From CAZSMC01 sp964607755 (lineage in GTDB: Bacteria; Zhuqueibacterota; Zhuqueibacteria; Residuimicrobiales; Krinioviventaceae): a DNA stretch of 64,000 nucleotides. The stretch's first letter is position 1; every line of letters begins with the position of its first letter. The DNA is taken from NCBI GenBank assembly GCA_964607755.1, contig CAZSMC010000019.1, forward strand, positions 1 to 64,000, written 5' to 3'. Under the pieces are notes generated by a model. That model saw only the letters and a list, made by a program, of their open reading frames with translations, made no database searches and was not told where the DNA came from. Of this stretch, positions 33,115 through 40,661 are shown piece after piece. The translations under genes were made by a program, and so were the position numbers.

Positions 33115-33742
33115 TCGCCGGATGTTTTTCTGTGGCATCTCTTTATTTGCTGCAATTTTTATTTCCCTTGCTTATTTGTTCGTTTTTCAAAAAGTTGATT
33201 TTTTTAAAGTTATAAGTATCATGATCGCGTCCCTTGCTGGCGGGCGTTCCGCTGCTATTCTCACCGGACTTGAACTAAAATTACACAATCTTGTCATCAG
33301 TTTGATTGTTTTCGCCATCAATCTGGCATGGTTGTTGACGTTCTTTGCCCTGCTCATTGCCTTTTTCCATCACGTAACTGAAATTAAATATGTGGGAAAA
33401 TTTTTAGAATCGACCAAAGAACGCGCTGAATTGCAAAAATTAAAAGTAGCAACCTGGGGCTCGTGGGCTCTGCCTGTTTTTATCTGGCTGCCATTTCCAT
33501 TTACCGGGTCTTTTGCCGGAGCAATCATTGGATTTTTAATGGGAATCCCCCTTGCCAGATTGCTTGTTATCGTCATCGGCTCCATGCTAGTTGGCATTAT
33601 ATCATGGACATACGGATTTCACAGTCTGCTTATCATCACAGGCCCTGTAGGTAAAATCGTGACATATTCTCTTATTGGCATACTTGTCATTCACGGACTT
33701 GTGCAGAACAAAAAACAGTTAAAGAGCATAAATAAAAATTGA
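33083..33742 (+). CDS. small multidrug export-like membrane protein (COG2426 type)
   Basis: About 219 residues with five or six membrane helices. The sequence resembles the putative small multidrug export family (Sm_multidrug_ex, DedA-like relatives): early ASLAGGRSAAILTGLELKL, and the later LPVFIWLPFPFTGSFAGAIIGFLMGIPLARLLVIVIGSML. The latter, with paired Pro and Gly residues, is the family's re-entrant-loop signature. Substrate is unknown. I choose the ATG giving MSYQSQLTG; the frame is open further upstream within the GT9 gene. It lies between a glycosyltransferase and a sulfotransferase, so it may move lipid or sugar intermediates; this is inference. Confidence 0.75.
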   Translation: MSYQSQLTGNNRRMFFCGISLFAAIFISLAYLFVFQKVDFFKVISIMIASLAGGRSAAILTGLELKLHNLVISLIVFAINLAWLLTFFALLIAFFHHVTEIKYVGKFLESTKERAELQKLKVATWGSWALPVFIWLPFPFTGSFAGAIIGFLMGIPLARLLVIVIGSMLVGIISWTYGFHSLLIITGPVGKIVTYSLIGILVIHGLVQNKKQLKSINKN

Positions 33743-33744
33743 TT

Positions 33745-34530
33745 ATGGAAAACTCTGAGACGAAAACTGTCATTATTCTCACCATGCCGAGAAGCGGTTC
33801 ATCTCTTTTAGCCGGAATCTTGCATCACCTCGGTGTTCCTATGGGAAATTCGTCGGATTTGGAAAAAGGCCAACATTTAAATAGATACGGCTGTTATGAA
33901 GATCAATGGTTCCAGTCGATTAGTTTGAATATCCTTTTTGAATCGCGCTTATTATTAGACCTGACAAAACGGCTCAACATGGACGAAGAGCGAATTAAAA
34001 ACGTGGTGCAGAACTATAAAGCTGAAATCGAAGAGTTTGTCAACGAAAACGAACAGCAAACCTGGGGATTTAAGGACCCGGCGCTGATTTACAGTTTACC
34101 GTATTTTCACAACCTGTTTAAAAATCCTTACTATATTCATTTGAAACGAAACACCCGCGATTCAGCCGGATCGCTTTATAAAACATTCCGGCCGTCGTAC
34201 TGGATTCCGGAAATGAAGGAAAAGTTCCCCCTGTTCAAACCGCGTAACCGGATGCGGATCATTTTGCGAACGGCCAACCTACTTTTCACCAAACAAAAGG
34301 ATTACAATGAACAACAAGTTTTTGAACAGGTCATTGAAAGGGGCCACCGGCGGATAGAGCATTTTTTGAGAAAAAAGAAAAAGCATATATTTATTCAACT
34401 GGAAAGTCTTTTACAAAAACCGGAACGACACATTCAGGAATTGACCGAGTTTTTGGACCTGGACACGTCTCGCGAGAATTACCAGAGCGCCTTGCAATTT
34501 CTTGACCCTGACCTGGTTAATTCGTATTAG
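33745..34530 (+). CDS. sulfotransferase-family protein
   Basis: P-loop sulfotransferase that would move sulfate from PAPS to a hydroxyl or amine of a glycan or lipid. The 5'-phosphosulfate loop is IILTMPRSGSSLLAGIL (about 9-25). A later YIHLKRNTRDSAGSLY segment supplies the Arg and Ser that contact the 3'-phosphate of PAPS, and a HIFIQLESLLQKPERHIQELTEFL segment is the usual C-terminal helix pattern. Start is the ATG right after the previous stop codon; a TTG two codons earlier overlaps it. It is the third gene of the GT9 operon. A sulfated surface glycan would be consistent with the sulfatase-fold gene in the distant exopolysaccharide locus. Confidence 0.85.
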   Translation: MENSETKTVIILTMPRSGSSLLAGILHHLGVPMGNSSDLEKGQHLNRYGCYEDQWFQSISLNILFESRLLLDLTKRLNMDEERIKNVVQNYKAEIEEFVNENEQQTWGFKDPALIYSLPYFHNLFKNPYYIHLKRNTRDSAGSLYKTFRPSYWIPEMKEKFPLFKPRNRMRIILRTANLLFTKQKDYNEQQVFEQVIERGHRRIEHFLRKKKKHIFIQLESLLQKPERHIQELTEFLDLDTSRENYQSALQFLDPDLVNSY

Positions 34531-34641
34531 GGGGTATCGCTGGCTATCGCTTTTTTACTCAAATGCAATGACTTATGGTTTTTTATTGTGTATAAAATCT
34601 GATCTATAATTAAGGAATCTTTTAATCGATCATCAAAATTT

Positions 34642-34917
34642 TTATTTCTCTCCCAACGCAAAATGCTTGCGCACGTCTTCAATAATGTCCCAGGTGCAGT
34701 CCATGCCTTTGGGAAATTCCACCAGATCGCCAGCTTTGATTTCCACTGGCTCGCCGTCATCCGGAGTGACCACAACTTTGCCTTTGAGCAAGTAACAAGT
34801 TTCTTTTTCGTCATAATGCCAGGGAAATTCAGAAGCCTCTTTTTCCCATATCGGCCAGCTTTTAACACCTAACTTTTCCAGCTTTTGTTCATCAGGTTGT
34901 TCAACTTTGATCTTCAT
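34642..34917 (-). CDS. small cupin-domain protein (EutQ/DUF861-like)
   Basis: A 91-residue single-domain cupin. WPIWEKEASEFPWHYDEKETCYLLKGKVVVTPDDG carries the first cupin motif with its His and Glu ligands, and VEIKAGDLVEFPKGMDCTWDI the second; the usual His of motif 2 is replaced, as in the (S)-ureidoglycine aminohydrolase-like cupins. Start is the ATG with AAGGA five bases upstream. It lies 13 bases after the guanylate-kinase-like gene and is probably co-transcribed with it. The substrate is unknown. Confidence 0.85.
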   Translation of the reverse strand: MKIKVEQPDEQKLEKLGVKSWPIWEKEASEFPWHYDEKETCYLLKGKVVVTPDDGEPVEIKAGDLVEFPKGMDCTWDIIEDVRKHFALGEK

Positions 34918-34930
34918 TTTGGTCCTTTCT

Positions 34931-35638
34931 CTAATTTGTAATAATTTCGACGAATTTTTCGAGCGTCTTGAGGGCCTCACCAGCAGGTGGCGTTTCGTTC
35001 CAGTGCGATGACTCTTCACCATCATGATTGATGATAAGATGGTCAAAAGTCGTGCCCAACATGATTTCTTCCCAGGCAGCGTTTGCCCGGATATGAATAT
35101 CTTTCATCACTGCCGAGGTTAATTCAACTCCCTGATTTTGTGCGCGCCGGATGAGTTTAGTCACCTGAATCGAAGCCAGAGCCTCCTGCATGCTGATATC
35201 GTTATCCATTAAATCCCGCACGTCTAATATTTCTTTATCCGAAACCGGCTGCATAAAAACAGTCACCCAGGTAATAGGCTGTTGACGCTCCTTGATTCGG
35301 GGATGCTGCAAGAGTATTTTCGCGACTTTGGGATAAATATCAAAAATCACCAGATCATTTTGTTCAAGCAATTGGCAAAGCTGTTCAGTATCCACAGCTT
35401 GCCACATATTGCGCGCCTTGGCAATGGCATATCGTTCAGGCGGCAATGACTTTATTTCTTTTTTAGATCGAAAAAAATAATCTTCTCCTTCCTTTTCTGC
35501 CGGCCGTTTTTTCCGGCTGGTAAAAAGCACAGGCTGTCCAAAAGCGATCTCTGGATGTGTACGCTTCAAAGCCTTCAGCATGGGCGTTTTTCCCACACAA
35601 GAGGTGCCGGATAAAATCACAACCTTTTTCATGTCCAT
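34931..35638 (-). CDS. guanylate-kinase-like P-loop protein
   Basis: A 235-residue nucleotide-binding protein. The P-loop VVILSGTSCVGKT (about 6-18) and the following VLFTSRKKRPAEKEGEDYFF match the guanylate kinase pattern (TSR-KKRPxExxGxDYFF), including the GMP-contacting residues. Beyond about residue 75 it departs from true guanylate kinases: the lid region is replaced and there is a helical C-terminal extension. It may be a paralogue that phosphorylates another molecule. It is co-directional with the cupin gene and divergent from prfB. Confidence 0.7.
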   Translation of the reverse strand: MDMKKVVILSGTSCVGKTPMLKALKRTHPEIAFGQPVLFTSRKKRPAEKEGEDYFFRSKKEIKSLPPERYAIAKARNMWQAVDTEQLCQLLEQNDLVIFDIYPKVAKILLQHPRIKERQQPITWVTVFMQPVSDKEILDVRDLMDNDISMQEALASIQVTKLIRRAQNQGVELTSAVMKDIHIRANAAWEEIMLGTTFDHLIINHDGEESSHWNETPPAGEALKTLEKFVEIITN

Positions 35639-35857
35639 CTCACAAGTAAATTATTCGGTTTTTGTAATTAAAAAGACACAACCTGAAATCTGAACTTTGC
35701 CGCGCAACAAGCGTTAAAATAACTTTTTTGAAAATACACAATTTACATTTAGAATCAATGATTTTTTCGTCCATATTTCATTTTTATGCTCAAAGTTAAA
35801 ATTCGATTATCGAGAATGATTCGTAAAAATGTGTTTTTTTATCTAATTTCAACAAAC

Positions 35858-35886
35858 TTGATTCTTTGTGAAATTCATCGTATATT
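35858..35886 (+). promoter_or_regulatory. sigma70-like promoter of prfB
   Basis: TTGATT at 35858-35863 and TATATT at 35881-35886 are spaced by exactly 17 bases. Predicted transcription start is near 35893, leaving a leader of about 30 bases before prfB. Confidence 0.6.
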
Positions 35887-35921
35887 TGTTAGTTAAATTA
35901 TAGGAGAACAATGGGATATCT

Positions 35922-37038
35922 ATGGTAGAAGAATTAAAGGAAAAACTGTCTGACCTGCGTGAACGCATTGATAATTTATGGAGGTATCTTTGACATTGAC
36001 ACCAGGCAAGAAGAAGTAAAAGAACTTGAACGCGAATCCCGGCAACCGGATTTCTGGGATAATCCAGAACACGCGCAAAAAGTCATGCGCGATATCAGTT
36101 CGCATCGCGAATGGATACAAGCCTGGCAAAACATCGATGACACGTGCAAGCAAATGAGCGAACTCGTGGACATGGCAGATGCTGAAAAAGACGAAAGCGT
36201 GGTCACTGACATTCAATCTGAAGTGCAGCAACTTGAAAAAAACATTGAAAAACTGGAATTTCAAAAAATGCTTGGTAATCCTGAGGATTCGAAAAACGCC
36301 ATTCTCACCATTCATCCCGGAGCTGGCGGCACCGAGTCTCAGGACTGGGCTGAAATGTTGATGCGCATGTACACCCGCTGGATCGAACGCCAGGGTTTCA
36401 AGAGCGAGATCCTGGATTTCCAGGCTGGTGATGAAGCCGGTCTCAAAAGCGTGTCCATCGAGGTCACTGGCAATTATGCGTATGGCTATTTAAAAGCCGA
36501 GGCCGGCGTTCACCGGCTGGTTCGCATTTCGCCGTTCGACGCCAACAAGCGCCGGCACACATCCTTTGCTTCGGTTTTTGTCTACCCTGAAATTGATAAC
36601 AGCATTGAAGTTGACGTTGACGATAAAGACCTTCGCATCGACACTTATCGTGCCAGTGGAGCCGGAGGTCAGCATGTCAATAAAACCAGCTCGGCTGTGC
36701 GAATTACTCACATCCCAACAGGGATTGTGGCGCAATGTCAGAACGAACGTTCCCAGCACCGCAACAAAGATGCGGCTATGAAAATTCTTTTATCCCATTT
36801 ATATAAATTAAAACTGGAAGAAGAAGAGGCGAAAAAATCGGAACTGGAAAATTCAAAAAAAGACATCGGATGGGGCAATCAAATTCGTTCGTACGTTTTC
36901 CATCCATACAATATGGTCAAAGATCACCGGACAAATTATGAGACGAGCAATGTGCAAGCTGTCATGGACGGTGAAATCGACGAGTTTATCGAACACTATC
37001 TCATGCAAACGACTGAAAAAATCAAAGCCAATCCGTGA
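35922..37038 (+). CDS. prfB: peptide chain release factor 2 with programmed +1 frameshift
   Basis: Release factor that reads UGA and UAA stop codons. The gene is in two frames: 23 sense codons from the ATG, then an in-frame TGA at 35991-35993, then the main frame from 35992. The slip site AGG-TAT-CTT-TGA-C matches the classic RF2 autoregulatory site: when RF2 is scarce the ribosome slips +1 at CTT-T and continues as ..RYLDID... The product has the stop-recognition SPF (VRISPFDANKRRHTS) and the catalytic GGQ (SGAGGQHVNKTSSAVRITHIPTG). Upstream, AGGAG is ideally spaced for ATG at 35911, which begins a five-codon ORF (MGYLW) overlapping the prfB start. lysS follows after six bases. Confidence 0.96.
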
Positions 37039-37044
37039 GGTGAC

Positions 37045-38553
37045 ATGATCGAGGAGAATCTACAGGAATTAAATAACGTCATGAAAGCGCGCCGGGAAAA
37101 ACTGGCGCAGATAAAAGAGAAAGGCATCAATCCGTTTACATATCAATTTCCGCGCACCAATATAGCTACGGAAATTCTCAATGATTTTGAATCCTATGAA
37201 AATAAAAATGTCAGTATAGCCGGCCGGTTGATGTCCATCCGCCGGATGGGTAAAGCTTCATTTGCGCACGTTATGGATGAATCAGACCGCATTCAAATCT
37301 ATGTGCGAAAAGATCAGATCGGCGAAGAAATGTACGATGTTTTCAAACTGCTGGACATCGGCGATATTATCGGGCTTTCCGGACAGGTCATGAAAACGCG
37401 CACAGGCGAAATCACTGTTGTTGCCGAAGAATTGAGCCTGCTAAGCAAGAACTTACGGCCGCTGCCGATTGTTAAGGAGAAAGAAAATGACACCGGTGAA
37501 AAAGTAACTTTTGATGCTTTTTCTGACACCGAAAACCGGTATCGCCAGCGGTATGTGGATTTAATTGTCAACCGGGAAGTGAACGATGTCTTTATCAAAC
37601 GTTCACAAATCATCAAAGCCATGCGGCAATACCTGGATGCGCGCGACTATCTCGAAGTCGAGACGCCAGTACTGCAGCCAATTTACGGCGGTGCGGCAGC
37701 GCGTCCGTTTGTCACGCATCACAATACCTTGGACATGCAACTTTACATGCGCATTGCCGATGAGCTTTATCTGAAGCGGTTGATTGTTGGCGGCTACGCC
37801 GGCGTTTACGAGATTTCCAAAGATTTCCGCAACGAAGGCATCGATCGAACTCATAATCCCGAATTCACCATGATGGAGCTATATGTCGCTTATAAGGATT
37901 ACTATTTTATGATGGATCTTGTGGAAGACATGATGAACGACATTGCAAAGCAAGTGTTGGGTTCGACAAAAATCACCTATCAGGGTCATGAAATCGATCT
38001 GACCGGCCCCTGGCCGCGTCTGTCGCTTTTTGATGCGATAGAAAAGCATACCGGGAAAAATCTTTATGGTAAAAATAAAGACGAGCTCAAAGCCATATCA
38101 GATGAAATCGGTGTTCATATAGAAAAGGATTGGGGCGCTGGTAAAATTTTAGATGAAATTTTTAGCGAGAAAGTGGAGCCCCATCTCATCCAGCCGGTTT
38201 TCATTTGCGATTATCCGGTAGAACTTTCGCCTCTGGCCAAGCGGCACCGCGATGATCCGAATCTGGTCGAGCGTTTTGAACCGTTTGTGGCGGGACGGGA
38301 AATCGGCAATGCGTTTTCTGAGCTGAACGATCCTGATGATCAGCGCGAGCGATTCGAATCGCAGATGGCATTGCGTGAAGCCGGTGACGAAGAAGCGCAA
38401 ATGCTGGACGAGGATTTTTTGCGCGCTCTGGAATACGGCATGCCCCCTACGGCCGGATTAGGTATGGGCATTGACCGTTTGGTGATGCTGCTCACCAATC
38501 AACCTTCAATTCGTGATGTCATCTTTTTCCCAACTATGAGACCGGAAAAATAA
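37045..38553 (+). CDS. lysS: lysyl-tRNA synthetase, class II
   Basis: Charges tRNA-Lys with lysine. An N-terminal OB-fold tRNA-binding domain (about 45-150, with GRLMSIRRMGKASFAHVMD) is followed by the class II catalytic core: motif 1 around YLEVETPVLQPIYGGAAARPF, motif 2 FRNEGIDRTHNPEFTMME, and motif 3 GLGMGIDRLVMLLTNQPSIRDVIFFP near the end. Length (502) is normal. It starts six bases after prfB; the prfB-lysS pairing is common in bacteria and both serve translation. The lolC/E-like gene follows after one base. Confidence 0.97.
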   Translation: MIEENLQELNNVMKARREKLAQIKEKGINPFTYQFPRTNIATEILNDFESYENKNVSIAGRLMSIRRMGKASFAHVMDESDRIQIYVRKDQIGEEMYDVFKLLDIGDIIGLSGQVMKTRTGEITVVAEELSLLSKNLRPLPIVKEKENDTGEKVTFDAFSDTENRYRQRYVDLIVNREVNDVFIKRSQIIKAMRQYLDARDYLEVETPVLQPIYGGAAARPFVTHHNTLDMQLYMRIADELYLKRLIVGGYAGVYEISKDFRNEGIDRTHNPEFTMMELYVAYKDYYFMMDLVEDMMNDIAKQVLGSTKITYQGHEIDLTGPWPRLSLFDAIEKHTGKNLYGKNKDELKAISDEIGVHIEKDWGAGKILDEIFSEKVEPHLIQPVFICDYPVELSPLAKRHRDDPNLVERFEPFVAGREIGNAFSELNDPDDQRERFESQMALREAGDEEAQMLDEDFLRALEYGMPPTAGLGMGIDRLVMLLTNQPSIRDVIFFPTMRPEK

Positions 38554-38554
38554 C

Positions 38555-39790
38555 ATGCGCTACGAATTTTTCATTGCACTGCGGTATCTAAAATCCAAGC
38601 GCCGCACTGGTTTTATTTCGCTAATTTCCTACATTTCGGTTACCGGCGTGGCAATTGGTGTGGCAGCGCTTATTATTGTGCTTTCGGTCATGAACGGATT
38701 CGAATCCGAAGTGCGTTCCCGGTTTATTGGCGTTGACACGCATATCAAGGTGCGTACCTTTCACGATCAGGGCGTGGAAAACCATCAAACTATAATGGAG
38801 CAAATTAAAGACACCCCGCACCTGGTCGCTATGTCGCCCTACATTCATCAGAAGGGGCTTGTTCTTTCCAAAAAAGAAAGCACAGGTATTCTGGTACGCG
38901 GCATTGATGAAAAAACAGCACCTGATGTTACTAATATCAAAGAAAGTATCAATTACGGCAGCCTGGACCTGGACATGCAGACAACATCGGAAGGCAAAAA
39001 ATTGCCCGGCATTGTCCTTGGCTTTAACCTGGCAGACCGGCTTATGGTTACCCTTGGCGATAAAGTAACCATTGCCAGCTTTAAAGGCATTCAACAGCTT
39101 GGCCAGATGCCAAATATGCTGCAGTTTGTGGTCACCGGATATTTTGAAACCGGCCTTTTCGAGTTTGACGATACCATGGCTTATATATCCATCGAATCGG
39201 CTCAAAAACTGTTCACCATGCCTGATAAAGTCTCCGGCATTGGCATTCGAGTCGATGATTATCAGAATGCGGAAAAAGTCGCTAATATTCTCCAGAATCA
39301 GTTAGGATATCCGTACCGGGTCATCACTTACTTTGATCTGAATCGAAACCTTTTTGCCTGGATGCGCATTGAAAAATGGGCAGCATTTATTATATTGTGT
39401 TTGATTATTATGGTGGCTGCATTTAATATTGTCAGTACCATGATTATGATCACTATGGAAAAAACGAGAGAAATTGGCATCTTGCGCTCAATGGGCGCCA
39501 CACCGAAAAGCATCCGCAATATTTTCACCTATCAAGGATTGATTGTGGGATTTTTCGGTACCTTATGCGGGAATATTATCGGTTACGCGTTGTGTTGGGC
39601 ACAATACAAATACCGTTTCTTTTCCTTGCCCATGGATGTTTACATCATTGACTGGCTGCCCATCTTGATGAAGTGGACAGATGCTATATTTATTTCTGTT
39701 GCTGCCATACTCATTACATACGGCGCTTCAGTCTATCCGGCTGTAAGAGCCTCGAAACTGGACCCTGTGCAATCGATACGCTATGAATAG
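38555..39790 (+). CDS. lipoprotein-releasing ABC transporter permease LolC/LolE-type
   Basis: Inner-membrane subunit of the LolCDE-type exporter that frees lipoproteins for delivery to the outer membrane. N-terminal MRYEFFIALRYLKSKRRTGFISLISYISVTGVAIGVAALIIVLSVMNGFE is the family hallmark. A periplasmic MacB-like domain (about 50-260) and three C-terminal helices follow, with FNIVSTMIMITMEKTREIGILRSMGAT carrying the coupling-helix motif. One permease gene is present, so it probably forms a homodimer as LolF-type systems do. It overlaps the ATPase gene by eight bases. A lipoprotein-rich gene set here fits the need. Confidence 0.92.
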   Translation: MRYEFFIALRYLKSKRRTGFISLISYISVTGVAIGVAALIIVLSVMNGFESEVRSRFIGVDTHIKVRTFHDQGVENHQTIMEQIKDTPHLVAMSPYIHQKGLVLSKKESTGILVRGIDEKTAPDVTNIKESINYGSLDLDMQTTSEGKKLPGIVLGFNLADRLMVTLGDKVTIASFKGIQQLGQMPNMLQFVVTGYFETGLFEFDDTMAYISIESAQKLFTMPDKVSGIGIRVDDYQNAEKVANILQNQLGYPYRVITYFDLNRNLFAWMRIEKWAAFIILCLIIMVAAFNIVSTMIMITMEKTREIGILRSMGATPKSIRNIFTYQGLIVGFFGTLCGNIIGYALCWAQYKYRFFSLPMDVYIIDWLPILMKWTDAIFISVAAILITYGASVYPAVRASKLDPVQSIRYE

Positions 39791-40490
39791 AAAAGAAAAC
39801 AAAACAACGTTGCTCGATGTACGTGATGTCCACAAAACGTACAGGATGAAAGCATCATCGCTGCATGTGCTCAAAGGCATTGATTTGCAGATAAAAGAAG
39901 GCGAAATCATTTCCATTGTCGGGCCATCCGGAGTGGGTAAAAGCACTTTGTTGCACATCATTGGTATTTTGGACCGGCCGGATAAAGGCACTGTTGAAAT
40001 AGATGGCGTCGATGTTTTTTCGTTTGAAGACATAAAATGTGCCGGATTACGAAATAAAACTGTTGGATTTGTCTTTCAAGCTCATTATCTTTTATCAGAG
40101 TTTACAGCGCTTGAAAACATTATGATGCCCGGCATGATTGCTGACCGTGAACGAAAAGAATTGAAAGAATCGGCTCAATCTCTGCTAGCAAGAGTGGGAT
40201 TAGAAGACCGGGCTGACCATAGGCCACGCGAATTATCCGGTGGTGAACAACAACGCATTGCTGTTGCCCGCGCTCTCATCAACCGACCCCGGCTCTTATT
40301 GGCAGACGAACCAACTGGAAACCTCGATGTTCACGCAGCAGAATCATTGCACGATTTGCTCTGGCAGTTGAATCGAGAGGAAAATCAAACATTGATTATT
40401 GTTACACATAATCGAAATCTGGCGGAGCAGACAGATCGCATTATCGAATTATTTGACGGCCGGGTGGTGAATATCAGAGCTGCAAATTAA
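39783..40490 (+). CDS. lolD: LolD-type ABC transporter ATPase
   Basis: ATP-hydrolysing partner of the adjacent permease. Complete ABC motifs: Walker A GPSGVGKSTLL (about 43-53), Q-loop FVFQAHYLLSEFTALENIMMPGMI, signature LSGGEQQRIAVARAL, Walker B LLLADEPTGNLD, and H-loop IIVTHN. The family-typical AxYLLxEFTALEN region fits LolD rather than a drug exporter. It begins eight bases before the permease stop codon, so the two are coupled. No terminator was seen after it; clpC follows 171 bases on. Confidence 0.94.
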   Translation: MNRKENKTTLLDVRDVHKTYRMKASSLHVLKGIDLQIKEGEIISIVGPSGVGKSTLLHIIGILDRPDKGTVEIDGVDVFSFEDIKCAGLRNKTVGFVFQAHYLLSEFTALENIMMPGMIADRERKELKESAQSLLARVGLEDRADHRPRELSGGEQQRIAVARALINRPRLLLADEPTGNLDVHAAESLHDLLWQLNREENQTLIIVTHNRNLAEQTDRIIELFDGRVVNIRAAN

Positions 40491-40661
40491 AAATAGCCAG
40501 GTGGCATAATTATTGTATTTTAGTTGTTATATTAATTGAAATGACAATAACATAGCTTGTTTTTTATTAATTTGTATATTTAATACGTAGAAAATATGTC
40601 ATAGGACAGAACAACATAATGACAGATAATACACAGAGATTCGCGGTAAGAGGTGTTTTAT

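Noticed and set aside
34531..34560. Terminator after the sulfotransferase gene
   Set aside because: The two GTATCGC/TATCGC words are direct, not inverted, repeats; only the T-run fits a terminator.
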